64,000 nucleotides of DNA from Candidatus Hadersleviella danica (GCA_016711405.1 JADJSZ010000019.1:1-64000); one strand, 5' to 3'; shown: positions 18,703 to 27,630, numbered from the stretch's first letter. A program made the numbers and translations. Notes: generated by a model from the sequence alone, not told the origin.

Positions 18703-19798
18703 TTTGGTAGACGGCCGCTGTTTCTGCTCCCGCCTTGGCCCACGAAAAGCGTTGGGCTTGGGCGAGGCCGCGCTGGCGCATCTCGGCCACTTGTTGGGGA
18801 TGGTTCCACACGGCCGCCAACGCCTGAGCCAGCGCGGCCGAATCGTGGGGGGGGAAGAGCAGAGCCGCATCCCCACCCGCCTCGGGCATGGCCGACACAT
18901 CGGCCGCCACGACGGGCGTGCCACACGCCATCGCCTCGACAATGGGCAGGCCAAACCCCTCGTAGAGCGAGGGCATGACCAGAATTTCGGCCGCATTGTA
19001 CCACAGCGGCAACGCCTCATCGGGCACGTAGCCCGCAAAGCGCACCCGTTCGCCCAGCCCCAATTGCCCCACCCGCGCCAACAACTCATCATAGAGCCAC
19101 CCTTTGCCGCCCGCCAGCACCAGTGGCACATTCCCCTCTAATTGGGCGATGGCTTCCAGCAGGGTGAGCAGGTTTTTGCGCGGCTGGAGTGTGCCGACGT
19201 GCAAGACAAAGCGCTCGGGCAGGTTGTGTTGGGCGCGAAAGGCGGCCACTTCGGCCGCTGACAACGGCCGATACACCTCGTCCACCCCCGGATAAACCAC
19301 CGCAATGCGCTCCAGCGGCACGCCGTACAGGGCGTGAATATCCCGCTTGCTCGCCTCCGAAATGGTAATGACTTGCCGCGCCCAGTGGCACGAGCGGCGC
19401 GTTTGGCGGCTGAGATACCATTGTTGGGCGCGGGGAAAGCTGGCGGGGTAATGCTCAAAGCTCAGGTCATAAACGGTGACGATGGTCGGCCGTAGATGTG
19501 CCAGCGGGGTGACAAAGGCCATGCTGTGCCACAAATCGGCCGTGCGGGCCGCCCACGGCCACGCCAATTGCTCCCATGCGATGCGCACGAGCGGCCGTAG
19601 CGTGGGCCAACTGCTCTGCACCACCTCATGCCCCGTGGCCACTAACGCCTCTGTCGCTTGCCCTGTCAGCACGGTGTAGCGCCACCCCGCATGGGGGGGC
19701 AGATGGCACAAGACTTGCTCGATGTAATGGTGTATCCCCGCCCGCCGATACCCAAGCTGGCGGGAGAGAAGGTGGGCGTTGATGGCAACGTGGGGCAT
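18683..19798 (-). CDS. GT4-family glycosyltransferase
   Basis: A 371-residue GT-B enzyme. The C-terminal donor site has VLHVGTLQPRKNLLTLLEA, the motif EGFGLPIVEAMACGTPVV with the two nucleotide-sugar-binding Glu residues, and AGGDAALLFPPHD. The start at 19798 (MPHVAINAHLLSRQLGYRRA) is chosen because 26 upstream in-frame codons (SVGQSIHNPKSAIQN) come from tandem arrays. It probably acts in the same surface glycan pathway as the glycosylphosphotransferase downstream of it. The extreme C-terminus is also array-derived. Confidence 0.88.
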   Translation of the reverse strand: MPHVAINAHLLSRQLGYRRAGIHHYIEQVLCHLPPHAGWRYTVLTGQATEALVATGHEVVQSSWPTLRPLVRIAWEQLAWPWAARTADLWHSMAFVTPLAHLRPTIVTVYDLSFEHYPASFPRAQQWYLSRQTRRSCHWARQVITISEASKRDIHALYGVPLERIAVVYPGVDEVYRPLSAAEVAAFRAQHNLPERFVLHVGTLQPRKNLLTLLEAIAQLEGNVPLVLAGGKGWLYDELLARVGQLGLGERVRFAGYVPDEALPLWYNAAEILVMPSLYEGFGLPIVEAMACGTPVVAADVSAMPEAGGDAALLFPPHDSAALAQALAAVWNHPQQVAEMRQRGLAQAQRFSWAKAGAETAAVYQKAMNNE

Positions 19799-19804
19799 AG
19801 GGCG

Positions 19805-19895
19805 ATTTTGGATTGCGGATTTTGGATTGTGGATTGACTGACCGACTGAAAGACTGAAAGACTTTTTACTCAGCACTCAGCACTTTCTACTCCTC
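19805..19895. repeat. Arrays upstream of the GT4 gene
   Basis: TTTTGGATTGCGGATTTTGG units, CTGAAAGA/GACTGAAA 8-bp units and CACTCAG units follow one another over 90 bp. Confidence 0.8.
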
Positions 19896-19965
19896 TTGGT
19901 TGCCCAGAGAGGCAGAATCAGCCATAATCAACACGCTTTTTGAGCCGCTATTTTAGGAGAAGCAC

Positions 19966-20321
19966 ATGGCAGAGCAAGAGACTAGCTTCGGACAAATTGA
20001 AATTTCCCCTGCGGCCGTGGCCACCATTGTCAGCCAATCTGTCCACCAATGTTACGGCGTAGTGGGCATGGCCAGCAAAGGATTCGTCAACGGCATCGCA
20101 GAAAGGGCATTGAGGTCAAAATTGGCGAAGATGGCATCCTTGTGGATGTGTACGTGGTCGTTGAATACGGCATCCGCATCCGCGCCGTCGCTGAAAGCAT
20201 CCAAAACAGTGTTAAATTCCACATCGAACGCACCCTTGGCCAGCCCGTCAAAGCTGTCAATGTCTATGTACAGGGCTTGCGAATGACTGAGGAAGAGAAA
20301 GAAGTGAAGAGTAAGAAGTGA
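19966..20321 (+). CDS. Asp23/Gls24 family protein (frameshifted)
   Basis: About 118 residues. It starts MAEQETSFGQIEISPAAVA after an AGGAG ribosome site at 19955, and shows the family block YGVVGMASKG. One G is missing after GIAE near 20105; the alternative frame continues KGIEVKIGEDGILVDVYVVV and VKAVNVYVQGLR. Members are small envelope-stress or alkaline-shock proteins, and YloU-type members lie directly before FakA/YloV, exactly as here. The pairing supports the identification. The C-terminal KKEE-like tail runs into arrays. Confidence 0.85.
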
Positions 20322-20428
20322 GTAGTGGTTAGTGAGTAGTGGTTAGTGGCTAGTGGCTAGTAGTCAGTTCCGCAATCCGCATTCCCCAATCCCCAATCCA
20401 AAATCCAAAATCCCCAATCCAAAATCCC
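20319..20428. repeat. TTAGTGG and CCAATCC arrays
   Basis: GTAGTGGTTAGTGAGTAGTG units change to CAATCCGC, CCCCAATCCCCAATCC and AAAATCC units up to the FakA start codon. Confidence 0.9.
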
Positions 20429-20429
20429 A

Positions 20430-22127
20430 ATGACTTCTGAGACCCTCCATACCCCTACCAAATGGCGCACTTGCAACGGCCAACAATTTAAGAAGCTGGC
20501 TCGGGCAGGGCTGTTTTGGTTGGAAAAGCACCAACAAATCGTCAATGCCCTCAATGTGTTCCCCGTGCCCGATGGGGATACGGGGACAAATATGTTGCTA
20601 ACCATGCGTTCGGCGTGGCGCAATATTCAGGATAGCTCTGAGGAGCATGTGGGCAAGTTGGCGCAGAAGTTTTCCAAAGGGGCACTCATGGGCGCACGGG
20701 GCAACTCGGGCGTAATTCTGAGCCAAATTTGGCGCGGTATGGCGCAAGCATTGGAGCATGAGGCGGAATTGAGCGCGGCCGACCTCGGCCGTGCCTTCCA
20801 ACAAGCCAGCGACACCGCCTACAAAGGGGTGATGAAACCCGTGGAGGGGACCATTTTAACAGTCATTCGGGAAGGGGCGGAAGAGGCGATGGACGCGGCC
20901 GCTAAAAGCGACGATTTGCGCTTCGTCTTGCGCCGCGCCATCACCCGCTGTGGCCAAGCGCTCGAGCGCACCCCCGAACTGTTGCCCATCCTAAAACAAG
21001 CAGGGGTGGTGGATTCGGGCGGCCAAGGGCTGATTTATGTGCTGGAAGGGATGTACAAATACGCCACGGGCGAGCTGACCGAGCGGGATTGGGACACGGC
21101 CGAGGCCAGTTTCGAGGCGGCCGTGGCCGCCTTGCCCGCCCAAGCCCACGCCGTGCCCGAAGGAGGTGTGTTGGAAAACCATTATGATGTGCAATTTATT
21201 ATCATGGGCCAAAACCTGAACGTGGAAGAGGTGCGGCGCACGATAGACGCAATGGGGGATTCAACAGTTGTGGTGGGGGATGAGACGACCATCAAGGTGC
21301 ATGTGCATGTGGACAACCCCGGCGACCCCATCAGCTATGGGGTAAGTTTGGGCGAGATTACCGATGTGGTGGTCGAAAATATGCAGATGCAGATGGATGA
21401 GATTGTGAGCGGGGGTGGCACGGCCGCCTTAACCCCGCTTCCCATCGCCACCGTGCGCGTGGGCGAAGGGCAAATTGCGGTGGTGGCCGTGGCCGCTGGC
21501 GAAGGGTTGGGCGATTTGTTCCGCGATATGGGCGCGGCGGGCATTGTCCCCGGCGGGCAAACCAACAATCCCAGCACCGAAGAAATTTTGGCCGTGGTGG
21601 ATGGGTTGCCGACGGACAAAATCATTTTGTTGCCCAACAACAAAAACATCGTTTTGGCCTGCGAAGCGGCGCGGGATTTGAGCGACAAGCAGATTATGGT
21701 GGTCCCCACGCGCACCGCCCCGCAAGGCATCAGTGCCATGTTGGGGCTGAATGCGGATGGGGAACTGGCCGAGGTGGCGCAGGCGATGGGGGCACTGGCC
21801 CAGCAAGTGACCACGGCCGAAATTACCATTGCCACCCGTTCGGTGGAAATTGATGGGGTGGCGGTGGCGGAGGGGAATGTGATTGGCTTGCTGGATGGCA
21901 AGTTGCGGGCGGCGGGGGAGGATGTGGAGACGGTGTTGGCGCATTTGCTGGCGGCCGTGGAGGATTTGGAGGAGCGGGAGTTGGTGACGTTGTTTTATGG
22001 GGCGGATGTATCGGAGGAGGACGCGGCCGAGGTGGCGGACCAAATTACGACGGCGTATCCAGAGTTGGAGGTGGAGGTTCAGGCGGGGGGGCAACCGTAT
22101 TACTTCTACATTTTGGGCATTGAGTAG
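20430..22127 (+). CDS. fakA: DAK2-domain fatty acid kinase-like protein (YloV/FakA)
   Basis: A 565-residue protein. The N-terminal DhaL/DAK2 domain (about 1-210) has the nucleotide- and Mg-binding motifs PVPDGDTGTNM and MGARGNSGVILSQ. A middle and C-terminal part follow, with the FakA-like blocks IKVHVHVDNPGDPI and LLPNNKNIVLACEAA. FakA phosphorylates fatty acids bound by FakB for phospholipid synthesis. No FakB is in the window. It follows the Asp23-like gene, as in many Gram-positive and Chloroflexota genomes. An intrinsic terminator follows the stop. Confidence 0.88.
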   Translation: MTSETLHTPTKWRTCNGQQFKKLARAGLFWLEKHQQIVNALNVFPVPDGDTGTNMLLTMRSAWRNIQDSSEEHVGKLAQKFSKGALMGARGNSGVILSQIWRGMAQALEHEAELSAADLGRAFQQASDTAYKGVMKPVEGTILTVIREGAEEAMDAAAKSDDLRFVLRRAITRCGQALERTPELLPILKQAGVVDSGGQGLIYVLEGMYKYATGELTERDWDTAEASFEAAVAALPAQAHAVPEGGVLENHYDVQFIIMGQNLNVEEVRRTIDAMGDSTVVVGDETTIKVHVHVDNPGDPISYGVSLGEITDVVVENMQMQMDEIVSGGGTAALTPLPIATVRVGEGQIAVVAVAAGEGLGDLFRDMGAAGIVPGGQTNNPSTEEILAVVDGLPTDKIILLPNNKNIVLACEAARDLSDKQIMVVPTRTAPQGISAMLGLNADGELAEVAQAMGALAQQVTTAEITIATRSVEIDGVAVAEGNVIGLLDGKLRAAGEDVETVLAHLLAAVEDLEERELVTLFYGADVSEEDAAEVADQITTAYPELEVEVQAGGQPYYFYILGIE

Positions 22128-22151
22128 CCAACTCACCTCCCTTCCTGATTC

Positions 22152-22185
22152 AAAAGCGCAAGAAACCTTGCGCTTTTTGTTTTCT
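22152..22185 (+). terminator. Intrinsic terminator of fakA
   Basis: AAAAGCGCAAG-AAAC-CTTGCGCTTTT followed by a T-rich tract (TGTTTTCTT), starting 25 bases after the fakA stop. Confidence 0.85.
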
Positions 22186-22205
22186 TGGGCAAAATGGCTC
22201 TGTTA

Positions 22206-22232
22206 GTAACCCTTGCCCTAGGCAATGGTTAC
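22206..22232 (+). promoter_or_regulatory. Candidate operator of the restriction-modification island
   Basis: A near-perfect inverted repeat, GTAACCCTTGCC and GGCAATGGTTAC, with 11 of 12 arm positions matching. It lies 46 bases before the HTH start. It is a plausible binding site for the N-terminal HTH of the methyltransferase, as in autoregulated systems such as M.SsoII and M.EcoRII. Confidence 0.5.
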
Positions 22233-22277
22233 AAGTACAATCCGCACAAATGTACTGCTACCCATTGGGGAAAAACC

Positions 22278-23583
22278 ATGATAACCGTCCACCAAGCCGC
22301 CCAATTTTGTGATGTCTCGGCCGATACCATTCGCCGCTGGGAAAAAAAGGGGCTAATTCGCGCCCAACGCTCCGAAAACAACCACCGCCTCTTCGACCCG
22401 CAAGAGCTAAAGCGAGTGCAAGCCAAATATCTCGATGAATGCCACCACCGAAACAGCATGGCGAGTTTTGCACAGCGACCCAACCCCCTACACAGGCATC
22501 GAGCTATTTGCGGGGGCGGGGGGTATGGCCTTGGGATTAGCCAATGCGGGGCTACAAGACAAATTATTAGTCGAGTGGGATGAGCAAGCCGTGGCCACCT
22601 TGCGCCACAATCGGCCGCAGTGGAACACCGTCCATGGCGATGTGGCCGAGGTAGATTTTACCCCCTATGCAGGGCAAATAGATGTCGTATCGGGTGGCTT
22701 CCCCTGCCAAGCGTTCAGCTATGCGGGCTTAAAACGGGGCTTTGAGGACACGCGGGGCACGTTGTTCTTTGAGTTTGCCCGTTGTGTGCAGGAGGTACGG
22801 CCGAAAATTGCCCTTGCCGAAAATGTGCGCGGCCTGTTGCGGCACGACGACGGCCGTACCCTTGCCACCATCGTCAGTGTCTTTGAAGAACTCGGTTATC
22901 GAGTAGCCTATCGCCTGCTCAAAGCCCAATTCCACGATGTGCCCCAAAAACGGGAGCGGCTCATCATTATGGGCATTCGGGAAGATTTAGATATTTCCCA
23001 CCTATTCCCCCGCGAACAAGATTATTTCATCACCTTGCGCGACGCGTTGGCGGATTGCCCCCCATCTATGGGTTCCAGCTATCCGCCCAAAAAACACGCC
23101 GTGCTTGCCCAAGTGCCCCCCGGCGGCTATTGGCGGGATTTGCCCGAGGAGGAGCAAGTGCGCTTCATGGGCAAAAGTTTTCATGCGGGGGGAGGTAAAA
23201 CGGGTATGGCACGGCGGCTTTCGTGGGATGAGCCGAGTTTGACGCTGACCTGTAGCCCCGCCCAAAAGCAAACGGAACGTTGCCACCCCGAGGAAACACG
23301 GCCGTTAACCGTCCGCGAATACGCCCGCATCCAAACATTTCCTGATGAGTGGGAGTTTGTCGGCTCGCTCGCCTCCCAATACAAGCAGATTGGCAACGCT
23401 GTGCCCGTTAATTTGGGGTATCACATCGGCCGTGCCCTCATCGCCATGCTCGAGTGGAACGAGACAGGCCAGCCCCCTGCCAATTTAGGGGCGTATAGCC
23501 AAGTTAGCCATACACCTGACCAAACAGCTTCCCCAGAAACTCATCCCCAACAAGTTCCCCTCTTCCCTGAATATCAGCCATAA
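22278..23583 (+). CDS. MerR-type HTH plus C5-cytosine DNA methyltransferase (probably one frameshifted gene)
   Basis: The first 50 residues (MITVHQAAQFCDVSADTIRR onwards) are a MerR-like winged HTH. The methyltransferase follows in the +1 frame from about 22435 with motif I (ELFAGAGGMALG), motif IV with the catalytic Cys (GGFPCQAFS), motif VI (ENVRGLL), motif VIII (QKRERLI) and motif X (YKQIGNAVPV). HTH domains at the N-terminus of C5 methyltransferases often repress their own promoter. Either one indel near 22435 splits a fusion, or two genes overlap. The neighbouring endonuclease family suggests modification of GGNCC, which is an inference. Confidence 0.85.
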
Positions 23584-24091
23584 CTCGTGGCAACGTTTCG
23601 TACAAGTGGCGGAGGGCATGTTGCTCTCCTGTGATTAGTGCATAAAAGCTATACCCATCAATGCGTCGAATTTGGGGGTTGGGCGGCCGATTGGTCTTAT
23701 TGCGATTATCGGGCGGGGTAAATAGTTCATTGTACCGCTTGTGTGGCGGGGGCAAAACTTCCACATAATACGCCGTATAAACTGGATAATAGACCGCAAT
23801 TTGGCCCGCCAAATCGTCGTAAATATCCCGTTTATGGTTCCCTTTGGTCGTGTTGTACTTGTTTTTTACCTCAGCAATTCGTTTTTGGTTGTGCGAAATC
23901 AAATCAACTACACCGCTATGTTTAGCCCAACTCGGTATTGAACTGATGATGTTTTCGTGAAATGTGCCGATGTGGTTTTGCAAGCTCTTTTGAGCTTTGC
24001 GGGCAATTTCTTGTTGGAGCCACTCCTGTAGGCCAATCCCCTGCGCTTGGGCATCAAATAAAGCCGAAAAGGGATCCAGCCCTCCCCCCAC
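23504..24091 (-). CDS. Eco47II-family type II restriction endonuclease (N-terminally altered)
   Basis: 195 residues converging on the methyltransferase gene and overlapping its end by 80 bp. The block GVVDLISHNQKRIAEVKNKY followed by NTTKGNHK gives the PD-(D/E)XK site (Asp, then Glu-x-Lys), and DPFSALFDAQAQG, LQNHIGTFHE and AVYYPVYTAYYVE fit the RE_Eco47II family, whose founder cuts GGNCC. Family members usually have about 30 residues before DPFSALFD; here only VGGGL precedes it. The only start is a GTG at 24091, inside the end of the C39-like gene. This suggests a truncation, a fusion, or one missing base in the G run. Confidence 0.75.
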   Translation of the reverse strand: MGGGLDPFSALFDAQAQGIGLQEWLQQEIARKAQKSLQNHIGTFHENIISSIPSWAKHSGVVDLISHNQKRIAEVKNKYNTTKGNHKRDIYDDLAGQIAVYYPVYTAYYVEVLPPPHKRYNELFTPPDNRNKTNRPPNPQIRRIDGYSFYALITGEQHALRHLYETLPRVMADIQGRGELVGDEFLGKLFGQVYG

Positions 24092-24092
24092 G

Positions 24093-24665
24093 CCAGTAAG
24101 ACTTCATCTAAATCGACTCGAAGAGGAGCGATTTCAGACGCAGGGTCCAACAAGTAAACGGCCGTCTCATCCACCCCAACCACTACGATCGCATGTTGAA
24201 AAGAATCCCCTTGCCAATGCGCCAATTCACCTGCTTGAATAGCTGTTACCAGAGGAACCTGCTTCTTCAGCCAGTGTTGGAGAAGTTCCCACTCCCCCAC
24301 ACCACAGGCTACCTTCATTCCATGCGCTTCCAAGCGCATAATGCGGCTGGCGGGTGCGCCCAAATGGGCAATAATGCCCAATAAATTAGCCAAGGACTCT
24401 TGGGCAATCGCCAACCCCCAATAGGCCAGCACCATTTCGGCGCAAGCGGCTCAAGCGTAGCCATCGATTTGTCGTTTGTGCGGCGGTGATAAGGGCTGTG
24501 GCACGGCTACCATCTCCTCCGCTTCTTCCCTGGTGTCCCCTCATAGGCATCCACATCCACCAAGCCAATCGGTTCCGCAGGGTTATTCCCGTGGCCAGCC
24601 AAAAACGCCTTGAACCGCCATACAAGTTGCCCATCCCGCTGAGAGAGCGCGGGCTGTTGCGCCAT
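24093..24665 (-). CDS. C39-like cysteine peptidase domain protein (frameshifted)
   Basis: From MAQQPALSQRDGQLVWRFKA the frame runs to DVDAYEG, then shifts (near 24530) to TREEAEEMVAVPQPLSPPHK and IDGYA. After a second break near 24455 it continues ACAEMVLAYWGLAIAQESLA, the Cys helix of C39-type papain-like peptidases. The catalytic His lies in SFQHAIVVVGVDE and the Asp/Asn in LLDPASE. There are no ABC transporter domains, so it is not a classical bacteriocin exporter. It merges with the restriction gene without its own clear C-terminus (VDLDEVLLAWGE). A small antitoxin-like gene precedes it. Confidence 0.6.
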
Positions 24666-24682
24666 TGCTCGCCCCACATGGG

Positions 24683-24856
24683 CTACCAACCACCCATTGG
24701 CTTTGCGGCGGCCAGATGGGCATCTAACAAGGGCGGCGCTAATTCTTGGTCCGCCACCCAAACCCAAACGGCCGTGCCCTCAGGCAAAGTGGTTGTGGGA
24801 GGGAGTTGAACACGGCCGTGGCGCACAACCCCTTGAACAGTTTGGACAGGATTCAT
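24683..24856 (-). CDS. Small antitoxin-like beta-strand protein
   Basis: A short protein starting MNPVQTVQGVVRHGRVQL with LPEGTAVWVWVAD. The pattern 'V-x-G-x-V-x-x-G-x-I/V ... L-P-E-G-T-x-V' is that of small DUF104/VapB-like DNA-binding antitoxins. It ends PPLLDAHLAAAKPMGGW, 17 bases before the C39-like gene on the same strand, so the two may be a pair. An upstream Met at 24898 is possible. Confidence 0.5.
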   Translation of the reverse strand: MNPVQTVQGVVRHGRVQLPPTTTLPEGTAVWVWVADQELAPPLLDAHLAAAKPMGGW

Positions 24857-24919
24857 GGGCATTCTCACTTGCATCGCATCGGGCAAACACAGCGGCATTG
24901 TAGCATAATTTAGGTTGCC

Positions 24920-27259
24920 CTACTCCCCCAGCACCCCCGCCAACTCGGCCGCGCCATACACCTCCCCCATCGCCGCCTCCCACGCCAGCCCCCCCCGATT
25001 CTCAAACACCCCATAGCGAATACCGGGGAAAAACGTCCGCCAATTCCCCTCCGCAGGAACCCGCTCCCACCCATAATCGGCCGCCAACGCCGTCAAATCT
25101 ACATAATACCCCGCTGGGATGCTCTCCCTCAGCACCCCACCTTGGTCATAATGGCGCGGGTCCGCCCCAAAACGGGCGCGAAAATCCCACGGCCGCGCCC
25201 GCAATGGCTCCCCCTGCGAGCCATCCTGCACGGCCACCCGCACATAAATGCGCCAAAACATCTCCTGCCCCACCACCTCTGGCACAATCTCGATTTGCGG
25301 GTTAAAGCCCAGCGCCAAATCCTCCGCCAGCCCAAACGCCCGCCCCGCCTTGTGCCATGTGCGGTCGCTTTGGCCCGGCCCCGCCCCCACCGCCAGCGGC
25401 TCATACAATTTGTCTAATTCGGCCAACACATCCCAGCCCACCTCCTCAATGAGCCGCTCGCGCAAGGCCAAAAACGACTGCTCCACCGTATCGCTCAGGA
25501 AGGGGTAGGGCGCATCCACCCCTACTTGGATGAGCCGATAAGGGGCAGGCCCATCCACCGTTCGGCTGAGCGTTTCGGTGTAGAGCGGCGGGTCGGCCGT
25601 TTCGGCTATCGCCTGCACAAAGCCCACCGGCTCTTGCACAAGGGTGATGGCCGACCACGAGGGCGCGGCCAAACGGCCGACCTCAGGCGCGAAGGTTTGC
25701 GGAGCCACCGCCCACGCATCCACACTGCTGGCGATGAGATAATGGCGGCCGTTCAACTCATGCACATAAGCCAAGCTCTGCCCATTGGGCGACCACGTCG
25801 GTTGCCGCCCCTGCCCCACGCTGATGGGTTGCCCCACGGGGCGGTAATTTTCCAGCCGTTGCACATAGACGAGGCTGTAGCCCGTGCTGGTGTCGTAATA
25901 AGCAATCGCCTCGCCGTTGGGGTGGAAGGCCGCCCCGTTTTCCTGCCGCTCGGCCGAATTGGTGATATTGACCGCCCGCTCATCCCCCACCTCGTCCAGC
26001 GACATGACATAGAGGTCTTGCTGGCCGCCCCGCCAACTGCTAAAAGCGATGTGACGGCCGTCTGGCCCCCACACGGGCGCAAAATCGGCCGAGGGGTCTT
26101 GGGTCAGCCGATATGGCTCTTCCCGGCCGTCCGCCTTCACAATGTAAATATCCAAATTCTCTTCGCGGTACGACTCGAACACCAGCCATTGCCCATCGGG
26201 CGACCAACCCGGTTGGCCGTCGTAGCCCATGTGGTTGGTGACGCGGGTGGTGCGCCCCGTGGTCATGTCCAGCGTGTACAGCTCCCAGTTGCCATCCCGC
26301 TGGGAGGCAAAAGCCAGTCGGCGGCCGTCGGGACTCCACACCCCATCGGTGTCGTCGGCGGGATGGTTGGTCAGGCGCACGGGCGCATCTTGCCCCAGCG
26401 AGAGCACGTATAAATCGCTATTCCCATTTTGGCGCAGGGTAAACAGCAAACTGCCCCCCCCTTGCAACGGGTCGGGCGTTGGCCACGGGGTTAGGGCAAT
26501 AATGGCGGGGGTGGGGGTGAAGGTGGGCGTGGGGGTTTGGGTGGGGCTGGGGGTCAGCGTGGGGGTGGGGGATGGGGTGCGGGTGGGGTCGCCACTGCTG
26601 GCAATCAGGGTTGCGTCTAAATCGCTCCCCCACTCGGGGTTCATCTGCACGGCGATAAAGCCGAAGGCGACGACGAGGACGTTGACGGTGACGAAAGCTG
26701 TCAACAAACGGGGCGCACGGCCGCGAGACCCCCCATTCCCTGCAACCACCTCCCGCACGACGATGGGAGCCAAAACGGCTTGGGCAGGCGGCCGTGGCCG
26801 CACCGCCCACACCCGCGCCCGCGCCCATGCCACCTCGGCGCGGGAGAGCCAGCGGCGGCGCAGGCGGGCGCGGGCGGGCGCTGTCGCTTGCCAGCGGGCA
26901 CGAATGGCGGAGACGGCCGTGCGCCACGCCAGCCGCACCAATTTGCCCAGCACCACCAACAAGGCGTAAAACGGCCAGATAAAGGGCCAAATGAGCCAGC
27001 CAATCATCCGTCCCAAGGCTCTGCTCATGTGGATGGCATAGCGCCACATGGGGCGCACAAAGGGCCACAACAGTTTTTCCAGCGGCCATGTGATGGGGCG
27101 GAAGAGCCAAAAGAGCAAGTTGCGCATGGCCAGCCCGAGACGGCCGATGAAACGCCACACGGCCAGCAGGCCACGGCCGATGGCCAGCACAAAACGGCCG
27201 ACGGCCGCAAATGGCCAACGACACCAGAGGTACAACTGCTGAAGAACAGTCCGCATCAC
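24920..27259 (-). CDS. Membrane-anchored TolB/WD40-like beta-propeller protein
   Basis: 779 residues. The N-terminal 135 residues are a run of Trp/Arg-rich amphipathic helices (LYLWCRWPFAAVGRFVLAIG and similar). One membrane helix (LLTAFVTVNVLVVAFGFIAV, about 185-205) is followed by a Thr-Pro linker (PTPTLTPSPTQTPTPT). At least five propeller blades then occur with the motif WSPDGRRLAFAS, WSPDGQWLVFES, WGPDGRHIAFSS and WSPNGQSLAYVH. A C-terminal domain of 250 residues (LSDTVEQSFLALRERLIEEV onwards) is unknown to me. It is probably exported and sensor- or scaffold-like. The frame is intact over 2.3 kb. Confidence 0.8.
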   Translation of the reverse strand: MMRTVLQQLYLWCRWPFAAVGRFVLAIGRGLLAVWRFIGRLGLAMRNLLFWLFRPITWPLEKLLWPFVRPMWRYAIHMSRALGRMIGWLIWPFIWPFYALLVVLGKLVRLAWRTAVSAIRARWQATAPARARLRRRWLSRAEVAWARARVWAVRPRPPAQAVLAPIVVREVVAGNGGSRGRAPRLLTAFVTVNVLVVAFGFIAVQMNPEWGSDLDATLIASSGDPTRTPSPTPTLTPSPTQTPTPTFTPTPAIIALTPWPTPDPLQGGGSLLFTLRQNGNSDLYVLSLGQDAPVRLTNHPADDTDGVWSPDGRRLAFASQRDGNWELYTLDMTTGRTTRVTNHMGYDGQPGWSPDGQWLVFESYREENLDIYIVKADGREEPYRLTQDPSADFAPVWGPDGRHIAFSSWRGGQQDLYVMSLDEVGDERAVNITNSAERQENGAAFHPNGEAIAYYDTSTGYSLVYVQRLENYRPVGQPISVGQGRQPTWSPNGQSLAYVHELNGRHYLIASSVDAWAVAPQTFAPEVGRLAAPSWSAITLVQEPVGFVQAIAETADPPLYTETLSRTVDGPAPYRLIQVGVDAPYPFLSDTVEQSFLALRERLIEEVGWDVLAELDKLYEPLAVGAGPGQSDRTWHKAGRAFGLAEDLALGFNPQIEIVPEVVGQEMFWRIYVRVAVQDGSQGEPLRARPWDFRARFGADPRHYDQGGVLRESIPAGYYVDLTALAADYGWERVPAEGNWRTFFPGIRYGVFENRGGLAWEAAMGEVYGAAELAGVLGE

Positions 27260-27345
27260 GCTTTTAGTTTAACATAATAAAAATAAACGTCATTTGTTTT
27301 TAGTCATTTGTCATTTGTCATTTGCCTCCAACCTCCCATTGCTCA
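27260..27345. repeat. CATTTGT and CTCATTG arrays
   Basis: AGTCATTTGTCATTTGTCAT units pass to CCCATTGCTCATTGTTCATT units, directly upstream of the riboswitch promoter. Confidence 0.8.
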
Positions 27346-27375
27346 TTGTTCATTGCTCCTTGTCCATTGTATAAT
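27346..27375 (+). promoter_or_regulatory. Candidate promoter of the TPP riboswitch transcript
   Basis: TTGTTC at 27346 and a perfect TATAAT at 27370-27375, spaced 18 bp. The predicted start falls just before the riboswitch. Confidence 0.55.
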
Positions 27376-27393
27376 GCCCTCTATCAACCACAT

Positions 27394-27487
27394 ACCCACG
27401 GGTGCTTAGGCAACTAGGCTGAGATGGCTGCATAATGCGGGGCTGACCGTTTAACCTGACCCAGATAATGCTGGCGTAGGGACTGGG
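27394..27487 (+). ncRNA. TPP riboswitch (THI element)
   Basis: The conserved parts are in order: CACGGGTGCTTAGG, GGCTGAGATGGC, TTTAACCTGACCCAGATAAT and GCTGGCGTAGGGA. These match the THI box, including the CTGAGA core that binds the pyrimidine ring of thiamine pyrophosphate. A terminator follows at 27508-27536, so ligand binding would stop transcription before the thiamine transporter gene at 27646. Confidence 0.95.
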
Positions 27488-27507
27488 AAAAGATGCTTTT
27501 TGCCACC

Positions 27508-27536
27508 AGCCCTCTGCCCATGCAGAGGGCTTTTTT
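27508..27536 (+). terminator. Intrinsic terminator controlled by the TPP riboswitch
   Basis: AGCCCTCTGC-CCAT-GCAGAGGGCT followed by TTTTT, 20 bases after the riboswitch. Confidence 0.9.
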
Positions 27537-27540
27537 GTTG

Positions 27541-27630
27541 TTACTGGTTATTGGGTTATTGGTTATTCGTTATTCGTTATTGGTTATTGGATGTACTAAT
27601 GGGGTTTCAATAACCAGTAACCCAATACCC
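27541..27630. repeat. TTATTGG arrays between terminator and thiB
   Basis: GGTTATTGGTTATTCGTTAT units on the left and ATAACCAGTAACCCAATACC on the right form an inverted pair around GGATGTACTAATGGGG. Confidence 0.85.

Noticed and set aside
19799..19876. Extended N-terminus of the GT4 gene
   Set aside because: SVGQSIHNPKSAIQN is array-coded and the family begins at MPHVAINAH.
24093..24665. C39-like gene as a bacteriocin ABC exporter
   Set aside because: There are no membrane or ATPase domains and no leader-peptide gene nearby.
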